Source: Amycolatopsis sp. CA-126428
GTDB lineage: Bacteria; Actinomycetota; Actinomycetes; Mycobacteriales; Pseudonocardiaceae
DNA length: 64,000 bases
Assembly (NCBI RefSeq): GCF_002904335.1
Contig: NZ_PPHF01000127.1
Location: forward strand, 1-64,000
Direction: 5' to 3'
A model generated the notes under the pieces. That model made no database searches. It worked only from the letters and a program-made list of their open reading frames with translations, and was not told the origin of the DNA. Shown piece by piece: positions 8,901-16,231 of the stretch; position 1 is the stretch's first letter, and every line of letters starts with the position of its first letter. The translations under genes and the position numbers were made by a program.

Positions 8901-9239
8901 GTTGAACCGCACGGCACCGTACATGCCGTCGTGGTCGGTGAGCACGAGCGCGTCGAGCTCGAGCCGCGCGGCCTCCTCGACGAGGGTCTCGGGGTGGCTG
9001 GCGCCGTCGAGGAAGCTGAAGTTGGAGTGGACGTGCAGCTCGGCGTAGGGCGCGCGGATCCGGTCCCCGCCGTCGTCCCGCCCGCGCCGGTTCCGGAGGT
9101 CTTCGGGCGCGCCGGCATAGCCTTCGCGTTTGCGCGACCACGCCGGGGCGTCGTTGCCGTCCCCGGGAACGGGCGGCCGCCCGGAGGCGATCCGCTCCAC
9201 TTCGGACCACGGCACGCTCGGATTGTTGAACGCCAACAC
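5910..9239 (-). CDS. dnaE2: Error-prone DNA polymerase DnaE2 (ImuC)
   Basis: A 1109-residue C-family polymerase of the DnaE2/ImuC type, which does translesion synthesis with ImuA' and ImuB during the SOS response. The N-terminus has the family's NNPSVPW motif. The PHP domain starts near ELHVHSNFSFLDGAS (67-81). The catalytic acidic cluster is DIDVD near 459-463, followed by helix-hairpin-helix and OB-fold regions (HRQRPATAGGITFLNLEDE). It ends in the typical SRDFR. Length is normal. A near-consensus LexA box lies 44 bp upstream. The gene is about 2.6 kb from imuB rather than adjacent, with a DHFR/DGPF/sigma operon between. The last codons are duplicated as the 45-bp repeat beyond the NLR gene. 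The start is GTG 9239 with GGGAG just upstream. Confidence 0.95.
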   Translation of the reverse strand: MLAFNNPSVPWSEVERIASGRPPVPGDGNDAPAWSRKREGYAGAPEDLRNRRGRDDGGDRIRAPYAELHVHSNFSFLDGASHPETLVEEAARLELDALVLTDHDGMYGAVRFNDAARELGVRVGFGAELSLGLPAPQAGAPDPAGSHLLVIARQQTGYHRLCRVISRAQLAGGEKGRPVYDFDELAEELAGHVVVLTGCRKGGVRRALAERGPAAAHAELARLVDRFGRSHVAVELIDHRQPRDDAANDLLAALAKDLRLPTVVSGNVHYARPEDAVVADAVAAVRARRSAEDLEGWRPPSGQAFLRSGMEQRRRFERRYPGAVGRAAVLGVEVAFDLQLVAPDLPPFPVPAGHDEMSFLTELTRQGAAKRYGPRDDNPKAYAQLDHELAVIEKLGFPGYFLVVWDIVRFCREAGILCQGRGSAANSAVCYALEICHADPVKWNLLFERFLAPERDGPPDIDVDIESGRREEAIQYVYEKHGRFHAAQVANVITYRAPSAIRDAAKALGHSPGQQDAYGKLVDRWGGVAATKQQAAGAIPDDVLDLAARIEDFPRHLGIHSGGMVLSKQPVSEVVPVEWASMKDRSVLQWDKDDCAAVGLVKFDLLGLGMLSALHHMIDLVADHHSSTVDIGKLDLADPAVYDMLCAADAVGVFQVESRAQLATLPRLRPRKFYDLVVEVALIRPGPIQGGSVHPYIRRRRGDEEWEHAHPLLAASLDRTLGVPLFQEQVMQMAVDVASFTAAEADQLRRAMGAKRSSAKMKALMARFFAGCAANGLDRELATRIFEQIHAFSGYGFPEAHSMSFALLVYASAWFKHYYPAAFCAGLLRAQPMGFYSPQSLVADARRHGVHIREPDINASLAGATLEPDAGSTGGVALRLGLAAVRHLGDDVADLLVAERDAHGPYTSIGDLTRRVPLKKNVAEALATAGAFSGFGGDRRQDLWAAGAAAATRPGHLPGLAPGLDAPALPGMTRLEVTAADLWATSVSPDSHPVEYLRSLLDRRGAITVAELMRTEDGTRVWVGGAVTHRQRPATAGGITFLNLEDETGMANVLVSPGLWQRQRLVARTSAALLVRGQVQAAEGVVTLVADRIENLDLSMRTGPSRDFR

Positions 9240-9282
9240 CAGCTCCCACCACGTTCGCTGTGGGGAAGCCAGCGACTACTGT

Positions 9283-9298
9283 TCGAACACACGATCGA
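9283..9298. promoter_or_regulatory. LexA (SOS) box of dnaE2, one mismatch
   Basis: TCGAACACACGATCGA fits the actinobacterial SOS box TCGAAC-N4-GTTCGA except for one base in the right half. It sits 44 bp upstream of the dnaE2 start. Confidence 0.7.
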
Positions 9299-9367
9299 CT
9301 ACTGTGGACCGATCCTGCGACGCGCACGCCGCCGATGTCAACCGGGACCGGCCACAAGCGACAGTCG

Positions 9368-10576
9368 TCACCCCAGCCGTGCGGCGCGGGTCAGCAGGTG
9401 GCGCCGTTCGGGTTCGCTGGTGGTGCGCCGGGCCGCCGCTCGGTAGCCGGCGCGCGCCGCCTCGTGGTCGCCGGCCAGCTCCAGCAGGTGGGCCCGCACG
9501 GACAGAAGGTGGTGGGAGGCGGAGAGGCGTTCGTCGGCGGAGAGGGCGTCGAGCAGGGCGAGTGCGGCCGCGGGTCCGTGGACCTCGGCCACCGCCACCG
9601 CCCGGTTGAGCGTCACCGCCGGGTTGGGCGCCACGCGCTCCAGCACCGTGTAGAGGGCGAGGATCTGCCGCCAGTCGGTGGCTCCGGCGGTGGGTGCCTC
9701 GTCGTGGACGGCGGCGATCGCGGCCTGGAGCTGGTACGGGCCGATCGGGCCGCTCGACAGGGCCCCGGTCACGAGGGCCACGCCCTCGGCGATGGCCCCG
9801 GTGTCCCAGAGCGTCCGGTCCTGCTCGCTCAGCGGCACGAGCGACCCGTCCGGGGCGGTGCGGGCCGGGCGGCGGGCGTCCGTCAGCAGCAGCAGGGCCA
9901 GGAGCCCGGCCACCTCGCCGTCGCCGGGGACGAGCCGGTGCAGCTCGCGGGCCAGCCGGATGGCCTCGGCCGTCAGCTCGGCCCGCACCAGCCGCGCCCC
10001 CGACGTGGCCGTGTAGCCCTCGTTGAAGACGAGGTAGACGACGTGGAGCACGACGCCGAGCCGCGCCGCCTGCTCGGCGGGCGGCGGCAGTTCGAAGCCG
10101 GCTCCGGCCGCCTTGATGCGGTGCTTGGCCCGGCTGATGCGCTGGGCCATGGTCGCCTCGGGCACGAGGAAGGCCCGGGCGATCTCGGCGGTCGACAGGC
10201 CGCCGACGGCCCGCAGGGTCAGCGCGACCTGCGACGACGGCGTCAGCGCCGGGTGGCAGCACAGGAACAGCAACGTGAGGGTGTCGTCACCGGCTTCGGC
10301 CTCGCCGCCGGCGGGAGGAGGCGTGCGGAGGGCATCGGCCTCCTCCCGCCGGCGGCGGGCGGCGTCGCTGCGCACCTGGTCGGCGAGGCGGCGCGACGCC
10401 ACCGTCACCAGCCAGGCCCGCGGGTTCTCCGGCCACCCCGCCACCGGCCATTGGGCCGCGGCCGCCGCCAGCGCTTCCTGGACGGCGTCCTCGCAGGCGT
10501 CGAACGGGCCGTAGCGGCGCACCAGCACGCCGAGCACCTCCGGGACCAGCCGCCGGACGGCCTGCCAGCCGGTCAC
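9368..10576 (-). CDS. ECF42-type RNA polymerase sigma factor
   Basis: A 402-residue sigma factor. Region 2 lies in about residues 5-75 (DACEDAVQEAL ... NPRAWLVTVASRRLADQVRS) and region 4 around 115-165 (GLSTAEIARAFLVPEATMAQRISRAKHRI, quoted in part). A long TPR-like C-terminal extension follows, typical of the ECF42 group, which is known for genetic linkage to DGPF/YCII proteins and has no classical anti-sigma factor. The GTG start at 10576 overlaps the stop of the DGPF gene by 4 nt, so translation is coupled. It is the last gene of a three-gene operon. The frame is open far upstream, but the real start is set by the overlap and by the first sigma helix. Confidence 0.88.
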   Translation of the reverse strand: MTGWQAVRRLVPEVLGVLVRRYGPFDACEDAVQEALAAAAAQWPVAGWPENPRAWLVTVASRRLADQVRSDAARRRREEADALRTPPPAGGEAEAGDDTLTLLFLCCHPALTPSSQVALTLRAVGGLSTAEIARAFLVPEATMAQRISRAKHRIKAAGAGFELPPPAEQAARLGVVLHVVYLVFNEGYTATSGARLVRAELTAEAIRLARELHRLVPGDGEVAGLLALLLLTDARRPARTAPDGSLVPLSEQDRTLWDTGAIAEGVALVTGALSSGPIGPYQLQAAIAAVHDEAPTAGATDWRQILALYTVLERVAPNPAVTLNRAVAVAEVHGPAAALALLDALSADERLSASHHLLSVRAHLLELAGDHEAARAGYRAAARRTTSEPERRHLLTRAARLG

Positions 10577-10935
10577 GGCCCGACGTTCGCCTCGTGCATC
10601 AGCGGCCGCACCTCGACCCCCCAGTAGCGCGCCGACGGGGCGCGGGCCGCGATCTCCAAGGCCCGGTCCAGGCCGTCGCAGTCGACGATCATGAAGCTGC
10701 CCAGGAACTCCTTGGCTTCGGCGTAGGGACCGTCGGTCACCACCGGGGTCCCGCCGGTGACCCGGACCATCTTGGTGTTCTCCTCGTCGGCGACGCCGTA
10801 GGCGCCGACCAGCTCGCCCGACTCGAACAGCTCCTGGTTGAGCGCGTCGGTCTCGCGGATGAGCTCGGCGAGCGCCTCCGCGCCGATCGAGGTGAAGGCT
10901 TCCTCGTTGCCGTAGATCAGCAGCATGTACTTCAT
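10573..10935 (-). CDS. DGPF/YCII-related protein
   Basis: A 120-residue protein that begins MKYMLLIYGNEEAF and contains the family hallmark DGPY in VVTDGPYAEAKEFLGSF. DGPF proteins are small dimeric ferredoxin-fold proteins encoded beside ECF42 sigma factors; their biochemical role is not established. Start is the ATG at 10935 behind GAGAGAGG. It lies 14 nt after the DHFR-like gene and overlaps the sigma-factor start by 4 nt (GTGA), so all three are one operon. The pairing itself is good evidence for both assignments. Confidence 0.88.
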   Translation of the reverse strand: MKYMLLIYGNEEAFTSIGAEALAELIRETDALNQELFESGELVGAYGVADEENTKMVRVTGGTPVVTDGPYAEAKEFLGSFMIVDCDGLDRALEIAARAPSARYWGVEVRPLMHEANVGP

Positions 10936-10949
10936 GGCGCGGTCCTCTC

Positions 10950-11675
10950 TCACTGCCCGGTCTTGGCCGGTCCGACCAGGTCGCCGCTGGCCCCGCGGTC
11001 GTCCAGCACCAGTTTCGACCGCCCGGTGACGGTATAGCGGAGGTGGGTGACGCCGGGCGCGTCGACGACCCGGGCCGGGACCAGCTCGATGCCGTCGTCC
11101 GGGCCGAGGCCGAGCCCGGGGCCGAACAGGCGCTGGCCCTCGCCCAGCAGCACCGGCGCGATGTGCAGCTCAAGCTGGTCGAGCAACCCGGCGGCGAGCA
11201 CCTGGCGCAGGAGCTCCCCGCCACCGGCCACCGCCACGTCCTTGCCACCGGCGGCGGCCCGGGCCAGCTCGACGGCCCGCTCGGGTCCTTCGGTGACGAA
11301 GGTGAAGGAGGTGCCACCCTGGCGTTCGAGGACCTCCCGGGGCCGGTGGGTGACGACGAACACCGGGGCGCGGAACGGCGGCTCGTCGCCCCAGGGGACC
11401 TCACCGGCGTCGAACATGCGCCGGCCCATGACGTAGGCCCCGGCCGCGGCGAACGTCTCCTCGACGATCCGCGAGTCGATCGACTGCTCACCGCCGGCGA
11501 AGCCCTGCCGCTCGCGCCAGGCCATGGCGTCGACGGCCCAGCGGGTGACCCGGAAGAAGCCGGGCGCTTCGGGCCCCCGCATCCAGCCACGCATGTCCTG
11601 GTTGCCCTGCGGGTCCCGCGGGCCGGTGTAAAAGCCGTCGAGGGACACCGACATCTGGGCGGTCACCTTGGTCAT
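10950..11675 (-). CDS. Dihydrofolate reductase-like (RibD C-terminal) protein
   Basis: A 241-residue member of the DHFR/RibD-C family: N-terminal MSVSLDGFYTGP, AYVMGRRMFDAGE, PVFVVTHRP and a glycine-rich cofactor loop VAGGGELLRQVLAAGLLDQL, ending in a strand LRYTVTG. These proteins are NADPH-dependent reductases of unclear substrate; true folate metabolism is unlikely. The start is ATG 11675, as upstream codons look non-coding. It is the first gene of the operon with the DGPF protein and the ECF42 sigma factor, a known neighbourhood type. The sigma factor may control the operon, but I see no defined promoter motif. Confidence 0.82.
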   Translation of the reverse strand: MTKVTAQMSVSLDGFYTGPRDPQGNQDMRGWMRGPEAPGFFRVTRWAVDAMAWRERQGFAGGEQSIDSRIVEETFAAAGAYVMGRRMFDAGEVPWGDEPPFRAPVFVVTHRPREVLERQGGTSFTFVTEGPERAVELARAAAGGKDVAVAGGGELLRQVLAAGLLDQLELHIAPVLLGEGQRLFGPGLGLGPDDGIELVPARVVDAPGVTHLRYTVTGRSKLVLDDRGASGDLVGPAKTGQ

Positions 11676-11806
11676 CGTTCGTGCTCCACTCGTGGGGGCG
11701 GCCTCGTTCGGCCGCCGATACCCCCAGTCGGAGCCGATCGCGCGTTCTCGACACGTGCCGGGGAAAAAATCCGGGAAGTGCCGCCGGTCCATTCCGAACC
11801 GAGCGC

Positions 11807-13387
11807 TCAGTCGTAGCAGCCTTCGACCGTCCACCGTGGATCATCCCCGACGGTGACCCGGAGCAGGAGCGCGATGTCGCCGTCTTCCGCGGTGTCGCCC
11901 TCCAGCACCACCTGGACGCGGGCGAGGGGCCGCTCGCCGCGGCGGCCGGGCAGGGCCGGGTGCACGACCCACGGGCCCGCCGAGCCGATGACGCGGCGCG
12001 GCGGTCCCCCGGCGACGGCGACCGTCGACGGCGGGTAGCCGAGTTCGCCGCGCGTGGTGCAGCGGACGACGTCGCCGACCGCGTCGAGCACCTCGGCCGG
12101 CACCGGGCGGGGCGGCACCACCGTCGGCGAGGGCGCGGGGAGCCGTCCCGGCCACGGCCGGTCCGCGGCCAGCGGCCGGCGCGGCTCGCCCCACGGGATT
12201 AGCCGGACGCGTTCGGCCGGGCCGCGGCCGCCGTCCAGCAGCGGGGTGACGACCGCGTCCGGACCCAGCAAGCCCTGGATGCGGACCAGGGCGCGGCCGG
12301 CGCGTTCGGCGGCGTCGGCGTCACGGCCCACCGAGCCGAGCTGCAGCTGCAGTGCTTGGCCGCCGACGACCTCTTCGGGGTCGAGGCGCAGCCGGACGAT
12401 GCCGGCGGTGGGCCGGTCCCGCGCGGTGAGCCAGCCTTCGCACTGCCACCGCACGCGATCGGCCGTCGACCGGGCGGTGAGGGGCTCGGCGCAGCGCCAG
12501 ACGCGTACGCGTTCTTCGCCGGCTTCGGTGACGGCGACGATGGCCAGGCGCGTGCAGGCGAGGCCGTGGTTCGCGAGCCCGGCGAAGAAGCGCTCGCCGA
12601 GGGTTTTCGCGACGAAGGCGGCTTCGTCGATTCTCCGCAGGGGTTCGTCGAAGGTTTCGGTGACCGCCAGGTCCGGCGGGAGGGCGCGGCGCAGCGGCGG
12701 GCGTTCGGAGAGGCCCCGCGCGAGGCGGTGGGCAGTGATGGCGTCCTTCGGGAAGCGGCCGGCGACATCGCGTTCGGTCAGCGCGCCGAACGCACCGAGG
12801 GTGCGCAGGCCGAGCCGCTTGAGCAGGTCGACGAGCTCCCCGCGGTCGTCACCGGGCTGGTTCAGCTCGGCGATCGAGAGCGGCGCGAGGAATTCGTGCG
12901 CCCGCCCACGCGGGACGAGCGCCGATCGGCGCGCGGCGAGGGTGGCGGCGAACAGCCCGTCGGCGATCCCGACCTGGCATTCGACCCCGGCCCGGGCGGC
13001 GACTTCGTCGATGAGCAGCTCGGCGAGGGCGGCCTCCCCGCCGAAGTACCCGGCGGCCCCGTCGACGGGCACGGCGACCAGCCCGGGCCGGACGACTTCG
13101 ACCCCGACGGCCTGCGCTTCGACGGCGGCGGCCACGGGTTCGAACAGCCGCGCATCCCGATCGGGATCGTGCTGGTGCACCACGAGCCCGGGACACCGCG
13201 ACTGCGCATCCCGGCGCCGCATCCCCCGCCCGACACCGTGGTGCCGCGCGGAAGCGGAGCAGGCCACGACGCGGTTGGCGGAGAAAACGGCGGCGGCAGA
13301 GGTGGGCGGGGTCCCGGCAGCAGCCCCGGCGGCGACGACCGGCCAGTCCGGGCACCACAGCACGAGCAACCGTGGCGCATCGCTCAT
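11807..13387 (-). CDS. imuB: ImuB, Y-family polymerase-like mutasome protein
   Basis: A 526-residue protein of the catalytically inactive Y-family branch that bridges ImuA', the sliding clamp and DnaE2 in mutagenic repair. It starts MSDAPRLLVLWCPDWPVVAA, where an active DinB would have its first catalytic Asp in a different context. A palm/fingers region follows, then a helix-hairpin-helix section (LKRLGLRTLGAFGALTERD) and a long C-terminal region. The ATG at 13387 overlaps by 4 nt the stop of an 86-codon frame that itself starts on the imuA' stop, so translation from imuA' to imuB may pass through it. SOS control via the LexA box upstream of imuA' is likely. Confidence 0.9.
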   Translation of the reverse strand: MSDAPRLLVLWCPDWPVVAAGAAAGTPPTSAAAVFSANRVVACSASARHHGVGRGMRRRDAQSRCPGLVVHQHDPDRDARLFEPVAAAVEAQAVGVEVVRPGLVAVPVDGAAGYFGGEAALAELLIDEVAARAGVECQVGIADGLFAATLAARRSALVPRGRAHEFLAPLSIAELNQPGDDRGELVDLLKRLGLRTLGAFGALTERDVAGRFPKDAITAHRLARGLSERPPLRRALPPDLAVTETFDEPLRRIDEAAFVAKTLGERFFAGLANHGLACTRLAIVAVTEAGEERVRVWRCAEPLTARSTADRVRWQCEGWLTARDRPTAGIVRLRLDPEEVVGGQALQLQLGSVGRDADAAERAGRALVRIQGLLGPDAVVTPLLDGGRGPAERVRLIPWGEPRRPLAADRPWPGRLPAPSPTVVPPRPVPAEVLDAVGDVVRCTTRGELGYPPSTVAVAGGPPRRVIGSAGPWVVHPALPGRRGERPLARVQVVLEGDTAEDGDIALLLRVTVGDDPRWTVEGCYD

Positions 13388-13644
13388 CCGGCAACCAGCG
13401 CGACGAGCAACCTCGGTGCACCGCTCAGCCCGCGACCGGCCACCGACCCAGCCGACACGAGCGACCTCGGCACCGCGCTCGGGCAGCGAACCCGCCCACC
13501 ACCGCACCGGCCACCGCCGCCGACCTCACCCGACCACCCACCGGCCGGCGCGCGCAGCCTGACCACCGCGCTCATCCCGCACCCGGACCAGCCGAAAACC
13601 CGGCCCAAAACCCCCGGCACCCACAACCACGCCGCCGAGGTCAC
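13384..13644 (-). CDS. Small unknown frame bridging imuA' and imuB
   Basis: An 86-codon frame starting with GTG (GTGA overlap with the imuA' stop) and ending in TGA (ATGA overlap with the imuB start). The product is rich in Gly, Val, Arg and Ser and has no recognisable domain. Codon third positions are mostly G or C. Its C-terminal APRLLVALVAG resembles the start of ImuB (APRLLVLWCPDWP), and VPRSLVSAGSVAG is a weaker third copy, so the stretch may have arisen by tandem duplication of the imuB 5' end. It could be a real peptide, a translational conduit, or a chance frame. Confidence 0.4.
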   Translation of the reverse strand: MTSAAWLWVPGVLGRVFGWSGCGMSAVVRLRAPAGGWSGEVGGGGRCGGGRVRCPSAVPRSLVSAGSVAGRGLSGAPRLLVALVAG

Positions 13645-14318
13645 CCGGCCACCTCGACCAGCCGCCGCCCGGGGAGACCGCCGCCGGCCAGCGCTCCTTC
13701 CGGGCCGGGTAGCAGCAACCCCACCGACGACGGCCGCGCCGCCGCGCCTCGGCCGCGGCTGGTCGCCACTACGTCGCGGGCGCGCAAATGGCCGTGGCCG
13801 TCTTGCGTCAAGCCGTGCCAGCGGCGGCCCGTCACCCTCAGCTCCAGGTCGGCTCCCGGCCAGGCGCCCGCCGTCAGCAGGACCGTTCCCCGGTTGCGGA
13901 CCCGGCCCGCCAGCCGGCGGGCCGTCTGGTCCGACACCGGTGCCGGGCCGAGGACCACCAGGTCGAACCCGTCGACCAGCGCCGACAACACCGCCACCAG
14001 CTCCGCGCCCGGGTCCGGCACCAGCGCGAGGCGCTCCAGGTCGACGCCGAGTTCGGCGGCCGCGGCCAGGCCCAGCTCCGGCAGGCCGGTCACCGCCGCC
14101 CAGGAACCGTTGCGGGTGGCCGCCGCGAGCAGGGCCAGTACCAGCGATGTTCCTCCGCGCACCGCGATCGTGCTGCCGCGCCGCAGGCCGCCGCCGGGGA
14201 GCAGGCGGGCCAGCTCGGGCAGCACCGTCAGCAGCTCCCCCGGCCCCGCGTCCGGCTCACGCAGCTGCGCGGCCGTGCGCACCCCGGGGATGGCCGTGAG
14301 CGCCTCCGGCACCGCCAC
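13641..14318 (-). CDS. imuA': ImuA', RecA-like mutasome accessory protein
   Basis: A 225-residue RecA-fold protein of the ImuA' type, which works with ImuB and DnaE2 in SOS mutagenesis. It has the GGGLRRGSTIAVRGGTSLVLALLAAA segment at the P-loop position, degenerate as usual for this family, then VLGPAPV and a C-terminal domain ending in GRRLVEVAG. The GTG start at 14318 has a good AGGTGAG upstream. A perfect-core LexA box lies about 79 bp further upstream. It is the first gene of imuA'-(86-codon frame)-imuB. Confidence 0.85.
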   Translation of the reverse strand: MAVPEALTAIPGVRTAAQLREPDAGPGELLTVLPELARLLPGGGLRRGSTIAVRGGTSLVLALLAAATRNGSWAAVTGLPELGLAAAAELGVDLERLALVPDPGAELVAVLSALVDGFDLVVLGPAPVSDQTARRLAGRVRNRGTVLLTAGAWPGADLELRVTGRRWHGLTQDGHGHLRARDVVATSRGRGAAARPSSVGLLLPGPEGALAGGGLPGRRLVEVAG

Positions 14319-14396
14319 CGCCGCTCACCTCCAGCACCACGTACTCGTACCGGAGACACCCGCGTCAGGAAGCCACAGGCGAACCCAGAACAATCA

Positions 14397-14412
14397 TCGA
14401 ACACTTGTTCGC
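14397..14412. promoter_or_regulatory. LexA (SOS) box of imuA'-imuB
   Basis: TCGAACACTTGTTCGC has a perfect CGAAC-N4-GTTCG core and lies upstream of imuA'. Confidence 0.85.
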
Positions 14413-14438
14413 ATAGTGCGAGACGAGCAGCCCCGCTG

Positions 14439-15356
14439 TCAAGCCGGGCGCGGCATCGGGGGGAGGACGCCGCTGACGTACCGCACGTCGCCGGTGCGCA
14501 GGTCGTCGTCCTCCAGCGGGGCGAGACCGTGGGCCGCGAGCAGCTCCCGGACGGTGCTCCCGGTCAGCTCCCAGCCGCGGGCGGCCAGGTAGGGCGCCGC
14601 TTCGTTGCGTTCACCGAAATAGCGCAGCTTGGCCATGTCCGTGTCGAAGCTGTGCTCGCGCCAGCGTCCGGAGAGCCGGTCCAGGCCGGCCTTCGTCCTG
14701 GCCTCGTCGCCCGGCCGCGGGTTGGGCCGGTTCTCGGTGGCCACCCGGCTGCCCGGCGCGCTGAGTTCGGTGATCGTGTCGAGCAGCCGGTCCTGCGCCT
14801 CGGGCGGCAGGTAGCCGAGCAGGCCTTCGGCGCTCCACGCGGTCGGCCGCGCCGGGTCGAAGCCGGCGGCGCGCAGGGCGGCGGGCCAGTCCTCGCGCAG
14901 GTCGGCCGCCACCACCCGCCGGTCGGCGGTGGGCTCGGCACCCAGCCCGGCCAGGGTGCGGGTCTTGAATTCGAGGACCTCCGCCCGGTCGACCTCGTAC
15001 ACGACGGTCCCGGCGGGCCACGGCAGCCGGTAAGCGCGCGAATCCAGGCCCGAGGCCAGGATCACGGCCTGCGGGAGACCCGCCGCGCGGAAGAACTCGT
15101 CGTAGAACTTCGTCCGCACCTTGGCGACGTCGATCCACACCGGCTCGACCAGGTCGCCGGGCGCCGCTTCGCCGCTCGCCAGCCGGGTGAGGAGGTCGAC
15201 GCCGACCGCCCGGACGAGCGGTTCGGCGAACCGGTCGTCGATGAGCGCCGGATCCGCGCGGGTCGCCATCGCCCGCGCCGCGGCGGCCATCGTGGCGGTC
15301 GCGCCGACGCTGGAGGCCAGGTCCCAGGTGTCGCCGTCATGCCTGCTCGAAGCCAT
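14439..15356 (-). CDS. SAM-dependent methyltransferase (TIGR00027/LCMT-like)
   Basis: A 305-residue class I methyltransferase of the actinobacterial leucine-carboxyl-methyltransferase-like family (TIGR00027). The SAM-binding motif [16 protein letters not shown] is followed by [14 protein letters not shown] and, further on, [19 protein letters not shown]. The N-terminus ([19 protein letters not shown]) is typical. The natural substrate is unknown for most of the family. Its start overlaps the end of the acetyltransferase gene by 20 nt, so the two are cotranscribed. It ends about 27 bp from the imuA' LexA box. Confidence 0.88.
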   Translation of the reverse strand: MASSRHDGDTWDLASSVGATATMAAAARAMATRADPALIDDRFAEPLVRAVGVDLLTRLASGEAAPGDLVEPVWIDVAKVRTKFYDEFFRAAGLPQAVILASGLDSRAYRLPWPAGTVVYEVDRAEVLEFKTRTLAGLGAEPTADRRVVAADLREDWPAALRAAGFDPARPTAWSAEGLLGYLPPEAQDRLLDTITELSAPGSRVATENRPNPRPGDEARTKAGLDRLSGRWREHSFDTDMAKLRYFGERNEAAPYLAARGWELTGSTVRELLAAHGLAPLEDDDLRTGDVRYVSGVLPPMPRPA

Positions 15357-15942
15357 GCGTTCCCCCGTCTTCCGGTGGCCGCGGGCCGACCACCCGGCTC
15401 ATGATCCACGCGTGCGTGCCGAGCTGCCGCCCGCGGGCGAACCCGAACTCTTCGAACAGTTCCGCGGTGGCGGTGAACAGGAACCTCCCCGGCGCGTCCC
15501 GGCCGGCGGTCACCTCGGAGACGGCCTCGACGAGCCCGCCGCCGGCCCGCGCGATCAGGTCGAGCGCGCCGGCCAAGGCCGCGCGGGCGATGCCGTGGCC
15601 CCGGTGCTTCCTGTCGACGAAGAAGCAGGTGATCCGCCAGTCCGGCCGCGGCGGCGCGTCCTGGTCGTAGGCACGCCGGTGCTTGATGCCGGGCAGCTCC
15701 TCGGGGCTGCCGTACTGGCACCACCCCTGCGCGACGCCGTCCTCGTCGAACACGAGCGCGGCGTGCGCGCCGCCCGTCCGGACCCGGTCTTCCTTGATCG
15801 TGCGGCGCACCGGGCCCCGCTGAGCGCGTTCCGGGTGGAACCCGAGGCACCAGCAGCCGCCGAAGACGCCGTTGTTGCGCTCGACGAGTTCCGCGAACGC
15901 GGCCCACGTCGAGGTGCCGAGGGGCCGGACGGTGTGCACCAT
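15337..15942 (-). CDS. GNAT N-acetyltransferase
   Basis: A 201-residue acetyltransferase. The acetyl-CoA-binding motif is [21 protein letters not shown] (20 of these residues form the R-x-x-G-x-G/A loop and helix). Upstream, [12 protein letters not shown] and CWCLGFHPE are typical of a GNAT subgroup often annotated in actinomycetes. No substrate can be assigned. It is the first gene of the pair with the methyltransferase (20-nt overlap). Upstream lies the NDH-2 remnant in the opposite orientation. Confidence 0.82.
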   Translation of the reverse strand: MVHTVRPLGTSTWAAFAELVERNNGVFGGCWCLGFHPERAQRGPVRRTIKEDRVRTGGAHAALVFDEDGVAQGWCQYGSPEELPGIKHRRAYDQDAPPRPDWRITCFFVDRKHRGHGIARAALAGALDLIARAGGGLVEAVSEVTAGRDAPGRFLFTATAELFEEFGFARGRQLGTHAWIMSRVVGPRPPEDGGTHGFEQA

Positions 15943-16013
15943 CCACCGGATTTTGCCCGATCCGCCGTGCCGCTGCGGCGGTCACCGCCTTCGACCGGGC
16001 CGCCGCGCCGCCC

Positions 16014-16190
16014 GCGGTGCCCGACCTCGCTTCGCCGATCCCGGGCGCGCGGACCGTGCCCAACGCCCAGCACGCCTACCGGCAGGGAAAGCTGCTGGCC
16101 CGCAACATCATCGCGACGCTGCGCGGCCGGGAACCGAAGCCGTGCGTGCACCACAGCCTGGGCGCCATCGCGACGCTCGCCTTCATGGCG
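16014..16190 (+). pseudogene. Remnant of type II NADH dehydrogenase
   Basis: About 60 codons match the C-terminal half of NDH-2/FAD-dependent pyridine nucleotide-disulphide oxidoreductases: AVPDLA..PGARTVPNAQHAYRQ, GKLLARNIIATLRGREPKP and VHHSLGAIATL. Everything before (the FAD and NADH Rossmann motifs) and after is missing, and the frame runs on into the antisense of the next gene's end. It is a decayed fragment wedged between two unrelated genes. Confidence 0.75.
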
Positions 16191-16231
16191 GCGGGCCGCA
16201 CCGTCACCAGTGCGGCCCGCCCCATTCAAGA

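Noticed and set aside
9368-11590. Single 740-codon reading of the sigma factor fused to upstream DNA
   Set aside because: The upstream part is antisense-like translation of the DGPF and DHFR-like genes; the sigma gene starts at 10576.
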